Source: Symbiodinium kawagutii (taxonomy: Eukaryota > Sar > Dinophyceae > Suessiales > Symbiodiniaceae). From it: 64,000 nucleotides of DNA. Shown piece by piece: positions 43,401 through 52,104 of the stretch; position 1 is the first letter of the stretch, and each line of letters begins with the position of its first letter. A model generated the notes under the pieces. That model had not been told where the DNA came from. It did no database searches and saw nothing but the letters and a program-made list of their open reading frames with translations. Where the stretch lies: positions 1 through 64,000 of the forward strand of contig VSDK01010371.1 of NCBI GenBank assembly GCA_009767595.1, written 5' to 3'. The position numbers and the translations under genes are program-made.

Positions 43401-45327
43401 TTCCATCTGGCCCTGTAGCTGCACGAGAGGGTTTGGACCGTAAACAGCTCATCCACTGGTGGTACGTGATTCTGGTGTATTCCATTGGCGCAGGTTTGGG
43501 CATGTTGCTCTGGACAAAGTCAATGATAGGATCCCAGAAATCTGCTGGTGTGTGCAAATGTCTATCCCACCTCTGACGCCATTTTTTCTCAAAGGCTTGG
43601 AAAAGGTCGTTGAGACCTCCAGCGGAAGTCTCTTGGCGAACCGAGACCCCTTCCTTCAAATCCAAAACACTCTGAACCCACACCTTGTCTGCTTCGCTGT
43701 GGATGATGCTCAAAGGTCCTTGGGGACTGAGGAGCGGCTGCTCTGCATTCCATTGCTGCGGTGGCTCTATTACCAGTGCCATCTCATCTAAATCAACCTC
43801 AACGATGGTTGCCACACGTGTTTGTACCAGCATCTGAACTGGTTGAGGTGGCTCCTTCTTGAGATCACGAAAAACCAGGTTGGCATCCTCTTTTCGGCGA
43901 GCAACTGCAGTCTGGCATCTTTGCTTGTTGAGCTGTTTCTCCAAGGACCGCAACTGTTTGTCAAAAGCTTGAGCCATCTGTCGTGCTTGCAAAATCGTTG
44001 GGATTTCTGTGGGACATGTCATGTACATATGATCCACTACCCATGTTGGAAAGGCTGGTGCAAATCCCGGTGCGCCCAGGATGCTCTGCCACAGACCTTG
44101 TATGTGCGTGGTGGTATTGGCTCCTGGCCGAGCCCGCTCCAACATGTTGACGAGGTTGTCCAAACGACGTGCCTGCTTAATCCACCTGGCATGATGGAAA
44201 CTCACTCCATGGAAGGTTGGCTGCACATCTGTTTTGCGAGCTTGGAGAGTAGGTCTGCTATATTCTTTGACCCATTGCACTTCCCTGGTTTGCCCCCTGC
44301 CTAGCGAGTGCTTGGGACACGGAAGCTGTTGTTCCCTGCATTGGTTGCGAATGCTTTGCTCAAACTGCTCAAAGATGCTTGCAAACTGTTCTGAGGGATC
44401 AGCATCTGGCGGCATAGGCTTCCACTCCTGTTCTGACAGCTCCTTGATCTGGGACCAGTCCAACGGCTTGGGTTGCCGCCACACTGGGATCATCGGTGGT
44501 TTGTCTGGGAATCGAAGTCTGGCGGCTACAATGGCATGATCTTTGAAAAGAGCAGGCTCAATCACTACATCTTCCATGTAAGCTGCTAGCTCCGGTGAGA
44601 GGTATATATGGTCCACCACCGTGGCACCTTTGCAGGTGGGTTGAATTGGCTTTCCCAAATGCTCCAAAGCCCACTGCTGGGCATTGACCCAACCTCTATC
44701 TAGCCACTGTTGCATGCTATCGACCCCTCCTTGAAGTTGATTGAAATCCCCAGCTATGAATCTCAATCCACTACTCTGCACAAGCAATCGCTCCGTGAGG
44801 TGTTGGCACAACTCATCTGTCATGGCTTTGGTTTGCAAGTTCTCACTGTTGTGTGCATACCCATATATGACGCCTCCTTGGATGAAACGCCCTCCCACTT
44901 GGAAACACGACACATGGATTCTCTGGGTTTGCCATGCTTCCACAGGCCATGTATGCGACATGGGGCGACTAGGGCATGACGAGAGGAAAGCAACTCCACA
45001 TTGCTTACCACCTATTGCTGACACTGCATTGGATCTGGGCGGGACTGGGCAGCCCGCTTGAACGTTCAACTTTGGTTTCTGGAACTTCAACTCGGTACGA
45101 AATTTGACCTGACCTGGCTTGGTCAAGTGAGATTCGGAGACAGCCCAAATTGATTCCCCTTCAACTTCGGGCAGCTCAGGCACAAGATGTGCTTTCCCCA
45201 ACAATCCACCTGGGTTGAAACACCCAATCTGGAGGCTCACCGTGTCTTTGCTTGGTGGTCCCGGGTTGATTGCTTCTCCGCAGGTGATGGACAACAAAAC
45301 TATGAAGAGCCACCAAAGTGGCTTCAT
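40459..45327 (-). CDS. Retrotransposon ORF3: endonuclease, reverse transcriptase, RNase H
   Basis: The first ATG of the frame (45327) gives 1622 residues. Residues 1-24 are hydrophobic and end CGEAINPGP, a 2A-like NPGP. The APE-type endonuclease (about 30-275) shows CFNPGGL, VSESHL, AGDFNQ (D194), VVDHIYLS and KDHAIV. The reverse transcriptase (about 610-900) shows FRPITL, GVIDLVKAFN, AEGDGMS and, in place of FADD, YVDN (856-859). A zinc-finger-like CPWCQ...HRHWFC lies near 1175. RNase H follows with FTDGG, RAEIQA, WIDNWV and NEVADHLA. The frame overlaps the end of ORF2 by a few bases, so translation probably uses reinitiation or a frameshift. No stop or frameshift interrupts it. Confidence 0.9.
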   Translation of the reverse strand: MKPLWWLFIVLLSITCGEAINPGPPSKDTVSLQIGCFNPGGLLGKAHLVPELPEVEGESIWAVSESHLTKPGQVKFRTELKFQKPKLNVQAGCPVPPRSNAVSAIGGKQCGVAFLSSCPSRPMSHTWPVEAWQTQRIHVSCFQVGGRFIQGGVIYGYAHNSENLQTKAMTDELCQHLTERLLVQSSGLRFIAGDFNQLQGGVDSMQQWLDRGWVNAQQWALEHLGKPIQPTCKGATVVDHIYLSPELAAYMEDVVIEPALFKDHAIVAARLRFPDKPPMIPVWRQPKPLDWSQIKELSEQEWKPMPPDADPSEQFASIFEQFEQSIRNQCREQQLPCPKHSLGRGQTREVQWVKEYSRPTLQARKTDVQPTFHGVSFHHARWIKQARRLDNLVNMLERARPGANTTTHIQGLWQSILGAPGFAPAFPTWVVDHMYMTCPTEIPTILQARQMAQAFDKQLRSLEKQLNKQRCQTAVARRKEDANLVFRDLKKEPPQPVQMLVQTRVATIVEVDLDEMALVIEPPQQWNAEQPLLSPQGPLSIIHSEADKVWVQSVLDLKEGVSVRQETSAGGLNDLFQAFEKKWRQRWDRHLHTPADFWDPIIDFVQSNMPKPAPMEYTRITYHQWMSCLRSKPSRAATGPDGIARADLMRLPRSLTEQLLELLFQAEAGKSWPQQALEGFIISLEKIPGASCVNEFRPITLFSLTFRLWGSIRSRQCLQHLSGVVQETCVGNIPGKSASDVWYGVLQLIEQAQHWGQPLSGGVIDLVKAFNLLPRELILTTLLHLGIPTQIVQAWATASSQMQRRFRVQQGVGPPIRAVTGFAEGDGMSVVGMLGLNAVLHAWMTCRFPSTTTWSYVDNIEITGPTGEQVAEAMRGLQSFSKLVDIVIDNSKSYVWSVDASHRLLLRQEGFSTRLHARDLGGHMAYSKVPTNATVTKKCAELPPLWNKLARSLATYRQKVKAVRSKAWPCCFHAVASVHVRDEVFTTLRAGVIQGLREQATGMSPIVHTSMIEHPLLDPQYYAIQTTVLMFRAMTHASEPVEAIMSVLHEPARTNANRPGPISVLLTRLHQVAWSWQEGTRFHDEKGHDIDVLQCPVQEVVQRLRESWQERVKCSVMHRQTFGGIQHASAALTVEAMQRLDPGDQAVLRTCLNGTFFTADHAKHSQPGASDRCPWCQEPDSQLHRHWFCPQFQVCRAIAADQVQELVDISPCMANHGWVPEPPSIRQFKITCSQQTLNMHFELPHVMPDHLHVFTDGGCKSPECPYSRYASWGVAVASHDFHTYHAVASGLLPGWIQTVLRAEIQAVVQACRFAMQVRRSLTLWIDNWVVYRKVCRIIQGSFKVKPNQTNADMWKLLQETLLRLHPLPVRVQHVYSHQSLEHATEAEIFAFRGNEVADHLATAELNAFSEQREQSLQVQRDLKQVRFLRDKVHHTLIQVGKAAIQQRPSQVPTEPSAASETTVPDDLPPLQVPAVHSADLSRRYQWEGMVEFFTWLQDLTHDNAPVAYVSYFQFNVLYEHSTRKLGVTYSKNRKQWQRTDVSLNLDFVKRSNNLVKYANGALTELGTPWKGTMLRPSSAAITFWAMCLPLQIKPSLLALADELLRQKQPTYASVGSLRTFSW

Positions 45328-45371
45328 CCCCCATCTGGTGGCACGACTTGCCACTCGACCAGGCCTGTGGC

Positions 45372-47627
45372 CTAGTCATTCGGCCGCTCTTTTGCGCAAA
45401 AGGGCCTCAATGCGATTATGTGTTCATTCATCTTGGTTTCGAAGGCTTGGTGCAGGCTGGCACTGGTGTTATCCATCTTATGGTCAAGTGTTTGCATGAA
45501 GTTGGAATGCTGATCCAACTGCTTTTGCACTTGTGTGTTTTGGTGAGCTTGTGCCTGCTGGAATGACTCGAAGGATTGCTGAATGGACTCAATCTTCTGC
45601 TCAAGTTCTTGGACTTTGCTGTCTTGTTCCATGGGCTCATCTTCTGGTTTGAGCTTGGCCATCAACTTCTGCTCAAGGCTTGCTTCGAGTGCTGCCACCT
45701 GGCTGGTGGGAAGTTCTGCTCTTGGCGCACTGGTCTTTGTTTGCCACGGGTCATAATGGATCCAAGGGTCACCCGCCTTCTTGTCCATGGCGGTCTCAAC
45801 TGGCTCCTGCAGGCTCTTCATGGTCTTGTGCGATGCAATGACCGCTGCGCTGGGTTGCGATTGCTGCTGTGTCGGATGCATCACCGAGATCAGAATATCT
45901 CCATGCGCCAGTTGCCACACCCAATGCGTTGGGGGTGTGCTTGCCAACACTGCCCACATGACACCTGATTTGTCCTTTGCCTGTCCAACTGGGCCAAGTG
46001 GTCGTGCCTGCCACTTCCACTTTGTCATAACCTGCATCAGCGATGCTTTGGTTGTGCCGTATGGCAGTGGTCCCATCTGGAACTTCTGCACGGACGTACC
46101 AGGCAGGTACACCTCATTGGGGCGCAGTAGCTTGTGAAAATCCTCCGCTTTTTCTGCAGGAACACGCAACCCGTATCTGTCTCCGGAGCGGACCATGACT
46201 GATTGGATTTCTGATGTACGCTGTGACACCATGACCTCAGCGTAGGTCTTTTTCGGCAACCATGTGACTTTGTGTTTGTCACATGGCCTGCGGCCATCAC
46301 TTGATCTGGGTTCGACATAGATGCCGTCGACACCACTTGCTTCTGTTGGATCAATGTTGGCTTGCTGGGCAATTCTGAGATTCACTGCAAACAGGTCTGC
46401 TTGATCAGGGTACCTAGCTTTGCTGAGCTTCATGGTCAGGAACTGTCTATCCCAAACGTCCAAAATGTTTTGAGGGTCCATATCACAGAAAGGTGCCATG
46501 GTCATCAGCTGCTTGACGGGTTTCTGGACGAAACTGTCCCATTGAAAACCACACTGATCTCTATACACCAACACTCTCAGAACTTGATTGGCGGTTTCTT
46601 GGATCGCAAGGCAATGCTGGGGTTGCGCACGAATGACTGTACCACTACCCAACTGAATCATGGCAACACTCAGGAGAACTGGTTCCGAAGTGGCCTTGCT
46701 CAACATGGGGACTCGGATGACTTGGTGGGCAACTTCATCAGGGAGCTGTTGGAAATCAACAACAAGTGCTGCGACCGCTTCCTGACTCACGGGTGATCCC
46801 AAGGCAGTGAAATGCTTGACTTCTTGGGCTTTGACAAGGCACACTCCTTTGCTTCTAGCTCCCAACTGATTTATCTGCATTTGGTCCAAGCTGTGTCCTT
46901 GCGCATCTGTGAAAACTCCCGGCGGAATCTGCAACTTGTCTGGCGAGAGCTGCAGCGGTGGCTCATTCAGTTTGCTCCGTTTGTTTTGTTTGGATCCAAC
47001 CGACTTTGAGTCTGCTGCTTTGCGCTCAATCATTGTCTTCAGCTCATCTGAGTGCACGATGCGCAGAGGAGGATTGTGAGCACTGGCTTTGGCTTTCAAG
47101 TCTGCCCACGGGCGTGGGGCCTGAAGCACCAACTGCACTGCATGACTACCCAGAGCTTGGAAAAGCTCTTCTGCACATTGCTTGGCACGGGAGTCACGCA
47201 CTCCATGTTCAGCAACCAACTTGGCAAGTCTTTCTTTGACTTGTGCTGATCCTCCTACGAGAAGTGGTGATGTCACTTGAGCTTGATCGACACCATCACG
47301 CCACAGCTGTTGGTGGAAAAGGGCTCTCCACTGGCTTGCCTGCTTGACCGAAAAAGGTTGTTCCGTCATGTCACCTGAAAGAATGGCCAGAATCCAACCG
47401 ACAGTTTGGAAACCACAGTCGAAGTCAAAAGCAGTTGGCATCTTGGACCGGTGCACTGTGATGGGATGTTGATCCAAGGTCGACGTCAAGCATTTCTTCA
47501 CAAAATCTGCTGATTCCGTGTCTGTCCAGAGATGCATGTCTTCCCCCTCTTTCTTCATGACCAGTGGGAACCAATGCCCTTGGTGAAGGACCGCCCAGGC
47601 TTTCACTTCGGATGTGGGATCTTGCAT
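45372..47627 (-). CDS. Retrotransposon ORF2: possible Cys-protease-like N-terminus, coiled-coil C-terminus
   Basis: ATG at 47627 opens 751 codons. Near the start are GHWFPLVM (H18) and FDFDCGFQTVGWI (C71), spaced like the His and Cys of a compact papain-fold or Ulp-like protease; this is only a motif-level resemblance. A basic segment (KQNKRSKLNEPP) and long unrecognised middle follow. Residues from about 670 form a Gln/Glu-rich coiled coil (SKVQELEQKIESIQQSFESF), as in the RNA-binding ORF1 proteins of LINEs. It is in the same frame as the DNMT ORF upstream, separated by one TAA and nine sense codons, and may once have been one polyprotein. Confidence 0.75.
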   Translation of the reverse strand: MQDPTSEVKAWAVLHQGHWFPLVMKKEGEDMHLWTDTESADFVKKCLTSTLDQHPITVHRSKMPTAFDFDCGFQTVGWILAILSGDMTEQPFSVKQASQWRALFHQQLWRDGVDQAQVTSPLLVGGSAQVKERLAKLVAEHGVRDSRAKQCAEELFQALGSHAVQLVLQAPRPWADLKAKASAHNPPLRIVHSDELKTMIERKAADSKSVGSKQNKRSKLNEPPLQLSPDKLQIPPGVFTDAQGHSLDQMQINQLGARSKGVCLVKAQEVKHFTALGSPVSQEAVAALVVDFQQLPDEVAHQVIRVPMLSKATSEPVLLSVAMIQLGSGTVIRAQPQHCLAIQETANQVLRVLVYRDQCGFQWDSFVQKPVKQLMTMAPFCDMDPQNILDVWDRQFLTMKLSKARYPDQADLFAVNLRIAQQANIDPTEASGVDGIYVEPRSSDGRRPCDKHKVTWLPKKTYAEVMVSQRTSEIQSVMVRSGDRYGLRVPAEKAEDFHKLLRPNEVYLPGTSVQKFQMGPLPYGTTKASLMQVMTKWKWQARPLGPVGQAKDKSGVMWAVLASTPPTHWVWQLAHGDILISVMHPTQQQSQPSAAVIASHKTMKSLQEPVETAMDKKAGDPWIHYDPWQTKTSAPRAELPTSQVAALEASLEQKLMAKLKPEDEPMEQDSKVQELEQKIESIQQSFESFQQAQAHQNTQVQKQLDQHSNFMQTLDHKMDNTSASLHQAFETKMNEHIIALRPFCAKERPND

Positions 47628-47654
47628 GATGGCATTGAAAGCATGCAGGACTGC

Positions 47655-49943
47655 TTAGCTGATGATGAAACCTTCATCCGCATCTGGTGGGACAGCTTTG
47701 ACTCCCATGATGGTTCCTGGATGAGTGCACTCTATGGCTTCAAGGTAATGGTTCATTTCATCCGTGGCCACCCATCCTTGTTGGTCCCACAAAAGGTTGG
47801 CTCGAGTGCTCCCACACAGGTGTGGGATCAGCTGGTCATCATCTGGTTCATCCAGGGCGGCGACTCTCAGGAACTGGCCTGGCTGGATGGCCTCTTGCAG
47901 GGTCACTGGTGAACCCATGGCGGTGGTGATCTTGTTGATCTGTTCACATTGCTGCAGCTGGGCAGAGGCAACACTCAGGTTACCAATGGTGGTGCCTGGG
48001 GCAAACGACACTGTGTGAACACCTGCGCCTGGAAACACAACATATGCTTTATTGCCTGGATCTAAGCTGACTCGTTGGGCCAGCTCTGCTTCAGTGGTAC
48101 GAATGCATTGACGCTTGGGAATTGGTTCCTCTGCATCATCACAGTGGTCAGAATTACTCACTTCATCCAGGAAAGCTCCCATGTTTGCATCAAGTGAATC
48201 CGGAGGTGATGGAACAATCAAACCTGGGGACCCAAAGCCTGTAGCAAACAAGCCTCCATAGGGATTGGGTGGTGTCTTGGGTGCTTCGGGTCTGGCTGCT
48301 GCTGCACTTTCTGGTTCGGTGTCTGTCAAAGCACGTGTTTCACTGCTTGCAAAAGGAGCTGGAACTTCATCACATCTTGGATGTTCATGTTCTGGCACAA
48401 CCTGGTTCAATTCATGGGGAGATGCTTCAACTGGGGTGTTCACCTCAGTGGTGCTCGTTGCTGAGTCTGTGGGCATCTCTGGTACTGCGACGTGTGCTTC
48501 CAATGGAACGATGGATTCACTTCCCCATGTCTCATGCGCTTGCTGGAAAATGTTGGTCAAGTGAGTGGGTGCTCCATGGAATTCTTCATCTCGTGCCTGA
48601 AACAAGAGTTGGATCATGTTCTGCATTATCTTCATGGGATCTTCAGCATGTGGCAAAGGCATGAAATTGCGATGGATGGATTGCAAAACATGTGCGAGTA
48701 CCCAACCTCCTTGCAAGGGACTTGCAAGTTGTCCCACTCCTGCCAACATGAGCTTGCTTGGATGGGCTTCAACAGTCCGAGGATCCAAACCATTGAGGAG
48801 GGCAACCTCCTTTGCATGCATGTGTCGCACAGCATTTCCCTTGATGTGAAGCTTGATTGCATCTTTTTCTGGGATCACAACCAACTGGCCATAGAGGCCT
48901 TTGCTGTCCAAACGTGCACTGCGAAATCCACCACTTCTGCATCCACACGGGCATTCATGCAACTGTGACCCCCATGAGTGAGTGGCTGTTGGGAGTTGCT
49001 TACATGAATCACACAGGTGCTTGTCCATGGTTGGTCGGCTGGAGAACTCAGCTAGTTCGTGCACATCCAAAACCAGGTCTTCCATGTTCTGATCATGTAT
49101 GGTGAGAAATCTGGGCATCACATGCAGGATACACGGCTTGAAAGGGAATTGTGGGTAATCCGGAATTCCGTCAACTTCCAGAAACCTGTTGAACATCACA
49201 CACCACCATCGTTGACGTCTGGCTGGCCAGAAATCTCCTATGTCTAGGATCTTTTGGTGGTATCCCATCCCCATCTTTTGCGAGAATTCTGCCAAAAGGT
49301 CTTGGACCCACGGGGAAGTCATGGCTTGTTGGGTGCACTCCAAGATCAGCACTGGCAGTTGCAAAAGATATGTCACTCGGATCATTGCTGGCATGGACTT
49401 GGAACGGGCATCCAAGTGTTGCAGCTGGTCACCTAGCGACGAAAAGGGCTGGCACGACACTCCTGCCGATGCTATTGCTGCTCGATGATTGGCCATTTGT
49501 TGAATTGTGGCTTGGTCCGCCACATCTCCTTGGATGACCTGGCATCCACGTCTGCGAAGGACATCTGCGAATGCTTGTGACTCCTCAACATGTACTACTG
49601 TGCTTACACCACATGCAGCATACCCTTGTGTCACTGCGGCTATGCCTGCGCATGCTTCGATACACTTGGTGAAATCTGCGTGGAAAGCATGTGGGTGCTT
49701 CATGATGCTGGCTTCTGCTGTGGGAGACAAGAGAGGCAAATCTCCCGACATGTCACACTGGTATCGGAAAAGAGTGGTTCGTCCCTGCAATGTACCGTTG
49801 TCAGCAACACAAACCCTTTGTCGATGCAAAACAGTAACCGCAATGACATGACCATTGGATTGACGGCAAATTGGGTCGATCACCACACTGTATTCCCCTT
49901 GGCAGTCACCGCGAAAGTACGGCTCAACGTGTTCCAGGGCCAT
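47655..49943 (-). CDS. Retrotransposon ORF1: C5-cytosine DNA methyltransferase
   Basis: The frame is open from 49979, but the first ATG (GCCATGG) is at 49943, giving 762 residues. The methyltransferase core covers about 88-420. It has motif I (FTKCIEACAG, 91-100), the catalytic loop GVSCQPFS with nucleophile C164, the motif VI glutamate (LILECT, E202), motif VIII-like ARRQRW (241-246), RHMHAKEVALLNGL (373-386) and motif X-like AGVGQLASP (401-409). The usual Pro before the catalytic Cys is Ser. The target-recognition region holds a Cys cluster (C311, C314, C331, C333, C335) that could bind zinc. After it come a low-complexity acidic and Pro-rich segment and an unrecognised C-terminal domain. 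It should methylate cytosine at C5, possibly on the element's own cDNA. Confidence 0.88.
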   Translation of the reverse strand: MALEHVEPYFRGDCQGEYSVVIDPICRQSNGHVIAVTVLHRQRVCVADNGTLQGRTTLFRYQCDMSGDLPLLSPTAEASIMKHPHAFHADFTKCIEACAGIAAVTQGYAACGVSTVVHVEESQAFADVLRRRGCQVIQGDVADQATIQQMANHRAAIASAGVSCQPFSSLGDQLQHLDARSKSMPAMIRVTYLLQLPVLILECTQQAMTSPWVQDLLAEFSQKMGMGYHQKILDIGDFWPARRQRWWCVMFNRFLEVDGIPDYPQFPFKPCILHVMPRFLTIHDQNMEDLVLDVHELAEFSSRPTMDKHLCDSCKQLPTATHSWGSQLHECPCGCRSGGFRSARLDSKGLYGQLVVIPEKDAIKLHIKGNAVRHMHAKEVALLNGLDPRTVEAHPSKLMLAGVGQLASPLQGGWVLAHVLQSIHRNFMPLPHAEDPMKIMQNMIQLLFQARDEEFHGAPTHLTNIFQQAHETWGSESIVPLEAHVAVPEMPTDSATSTTEVNTPVEASPHELNQVVPEHEHPRCDEVPAPFASSETRALTDTEPESAAAARPEAPKTPPNPYGGLFATGFGSPGLIVPSPPDSLDANMGAFLDEVSNSDHCDDAEEPIPKRQCIRTTEAELAQRVSLDPGNKAYVVFPGAGVHTVSFAPGTTIGNLSVASAQLQQCEQINKITTAMGSPVTLQEAIQPGQFLRVAALDEPDDDQLIPHLCGSTRANLLWDQQGWVATDEMNHYLEAIECTHPGTIMGVKAVPPDADEGFIIS

Positions 49944-50011
49944 GGCGAAAACTACCCCCCCAAGGATCAGCCTGCACAACCACGCCCCCGGTAGGACTTG
50001 GGCCCGTGGCT

Positions 50012-50024
50012 ACGTTGGGCTACA
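50012..50024. repeat. Target-site duplication, 5' side of the retrotransposon
   Basis: ACGTTGGGCTACA, identical to 40377-40389. Confidence 0.85.
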
Positions 50025-50056
50025 ACCAGCCCAAGCTGCGCCACAGTCCCACCCAG

Positions 50057-50141
50057 GCGAGAGAAGCTGGAAACCGATGAGGCTAAGCAGTGGATCGAGG
50101 CGTGGCAAGCCATGGCTGTGGTGCTCAGCAACGGGGGGGTT
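50057..50141 (+). CDS. Host exon next to the retrotransposon insertion
   Basis: The acceptor TCCCACCCAG ends at 50056. The frame reads REKLETDEAKQWIEAWQAMA then VVLSNGGV, with a possible donor GTT|GTACCC. It is a charged, probably helical segment like those of the exons downstream. Confidence 0.5.
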
Positions 50142-50717
50142 GTACCCATGGTTGCCATTGATGGATGTCGATGGGAGAACCAACCAATGGGATAATGCAT
50201 CCACTATAGCAGATCATTCCGCTCTGTAAGCACCAAGCTATGGAGGACAAACCCTTGGACGCCCCGGCAAAAAAATAGCAGATCACACTCTTGCTGCAAA
50301 TGTAGTTTGTAGCAGTCTGTTTTTCATGGAGCCGACTAGGAAGTTTACCGTGCAAAATCAGCAATGGATAGAACTGGATCTACAAATCGCTGGCAGTTCC
50401 TCGTGAATGATGCATTTGACATTACGAGTGTTGAGAATCCGTGCGGCCCAAGGCGTATGATTCAATGAATTCACAGCAAAGTGGTGCCCCCCAATTTGCC
50501 TCACATCGTTGGTCATACCTAATTAGCTTTGTTACAGTAGTGGCATTCCTTGGCATTCCCAACGTTACGTAAATGGTTGCTTCTTACTCGTTGCTATGGG
50601 TTCTAGCACGTTGATTGGTCACTGCGGAGGTTGATTTCTAGTATGTCAGAAGTAGTAAGTAGGTTACCACCTCAGTAGTTATTGTGATCGTTCTCACTGA
50701 GTTGTGGTCCCTTGCAG
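50142..50717. other. Intron-like sequence
   Basis: No gene seen; AT-rich with CCAACCAATGG. Confidence 0.5.
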
Positions 50718-50815
50718 TTCCCCGCGCTGGGGGTGAGCGCCAGGAGCAGCGGCTGAGGGAAGAAGAGCGCTGGAACGAGGAGCAAGCGCTTGGTGCTGAA
50801 GTGCGGGCCTTGCAG
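50718..50815 (+). CDS. Exon: Glu/Arg-rich coiled-coil segment
   Basis: Bounded by CCCTTGCAG and the donor TTGCAG|GTGCGG. The only open frame reads PRAGGERQEQRLREEERWNE then EQALGAEVRALQ, a strong coiled-coil or single-alpha-helix pattern, ending in phase 0. Confidence 0.6.
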
Positions 50816-50865
50816 GTGCGGCTATGGCAACGGAACATCACGACATCATCACTGGTGGGTTAGGT

Positions 50866-51020
50866 TAGGGGAGGTCAAGGGAGGTCAAGGGATGTCAAGG
50901 GAGGTCAAGGGAGGTCAAGGGATGTCAAGGGAGGTCAAGGGAGGTCAAGGGATGTCAAGGGAGGTCAAGGGAGGTCAAGGGATGTCAAGGGAGGTCAAGG
51001 GAGGTCATGTCAAGAAATGT
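50866..51020. repeat. 10-bp/30-bp tandem repeat (GAGGTCAAGG)
   Basis: Fourteen or so GAGGTCAAGG / GATGTCAAGG units in a 30-bp higher-order pattern (two GAGG, one GATG), inside the intron after 50815. Confidence 0.9.
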
Positions 51021-51258
51021 CAAGAGATGTCAAGGCTTATGGTCTACGACTGCTGCTGCTTTTATTGCTGGTCGATTCCAGCATCACTTGGAAGTCTTGG
51101 AACCAGCTGGATATACTGCTTTTCTTGGTGAGCTGCGTAGTGTTCCATAGTTTGGATTTAGCGCGGGTGTGTCCTGATACTGAGGAAAAAGTAAGATCTT
51201 GGTTTAAAAAATGCATGATTAAGCACAGCTTGCCTCAGGGCTCTTGTGCCCTGTTCAG

Positions 51259-51373
51259 GATCGGCGAACCTTCGAGGAGCAAGCCTGCAAAAGGTCCCAC
51301 ATCGCACAGACTCTCACCTCAAGATGCGTTGAAGCGGCAGTGCGCCAGCCCTTTCCCATTCCTGGGACATACG
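51259..51373 (+). CDS. Exon of the coiled-coil gene
   Basis: The acceptor CCTGTTCAG ends at 51258 and the donor is TACG|GTAAGGG. Phase 0, matching the end of the previous exon, encodes DRRTFEEQACKRSHIAQTLT then SRCVEAAVRQPFPIPGTY. The end phase does not fit the next recognised exon, so a small exon between them is likely missing. Confidence 0.6.
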
Positions 51374-51960
51374 GTAAGGGTGAGCAATAGATAATGGTAC
51401 ACAAGAATGATAAAAGATAAGGAAGATAAGGACAACCGATCAGTACAAAAGTGAAACATATAATATAAGTACCAAGAACGATGTTAGATAGCCTGAGACC
51501 AGTACCAGAGCAAAGCAGGCTCTACATTTTCATTTATTAATTCCTGGGTGGTTTATTCATTACGGAGCTCCCGCTACAAGGTCGATCCCGGACTGAGAAG
51601 CTTCACAGGAGTCCTTTTGAGACCATTGCAAAACGCTGGATATAAACTTCAAATCTTGGGACTCTATGGATGGGTCATGCCCTCGATTCATACTGTGAGC
51701 GACATGTGAGGTTCAAGGAACTGGCAAAATTGATTGGCCCTGTTAAAGAGGGAGACCTTCTTTTTCTATTTGTTTCGGTCCCGTCACTTCCCACATGTTT
51801 AACAAGTTGAACGGTTCCCTAGAGGTTTAGAGGATGCAGAGACCCAGAAAATGCCCGCACTCCAAATTGCTTGTTGAACCAATTTATGCCAAATAACCCA
51901 TACATGTTTCCAGTCGTTATGATTTTTCACCATGCCTTTTTGATATTTCATTGCTCACAG
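51374..51960. other. Intron-like sequence
   Basis: No gene seen. Confidence 0.5.
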
Positions 51961-52104
51961 CCGGCTGCCATAATTGTTGCTGCCGTGCCCCGGGGAATTC
52001 CAACTCATGCAACTCAGGCTGAAGCAGCTTTCCGAGTTGAAAAAGAAGCCACTCGGTTTTTGAAGCGGTTGAATGAAGCTACCGGAAGCTATGGATCTTG
52101 CATG
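51961..52104 (+). CDS. Exon of the coiled-coil gene
   Basis: The acceptor TTGCTCACAG ends at 51960 and the donor is CATG|GTACGA. The 48 codons read PAAIIVAAVPRGIPTHATQA, then EAAFRVEKEATRFLKRLNEA, then TGSYGSCM, with phase 0 at both ends. Confidence 0.6.

Larger units (their letters stand above)
40377..50024 (-). mobile_element. DNMT-carrying non-LTR retrotransposon with target-site duplications
   Basis: The 13-bp ACGTTGGGCTACA at 40377-40389 is repeated exactly at 50012-50024 and brackets a compact minus-strand element of about 9.6 kb. In transcription order it has a leader of about 68 nt, an ORF with a C5-cytosine methyltransferase, an ORF with a C-terminal coiled coil, and an ORF with endonuclease, reverse transcriptase, zinc-finger and RNase H domains. 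A trailer of about 69 nt ends in an A-rich tail (AAGAAAAGAGTGCGAAAAG). Perfect duplications and long intact frames point to a recent insertion by target-primed reverse transcription. Retrotransposons that acquired DNMT genes have been reported in dinoflagellates (de Mendoza and colleagues, 2018); I cannot say whether this is the same family. It lies antisense to the host exons that begin 33 bp beyond its 5' end. Confidence 0.9.

Noticed and set aside
40583..49994. Numerous plus-strand ORFs of 60-160 codons opposite the retrotransposon
   Set aside because: Shadows of the three minus-strand ORFs, which have recognisable domains.
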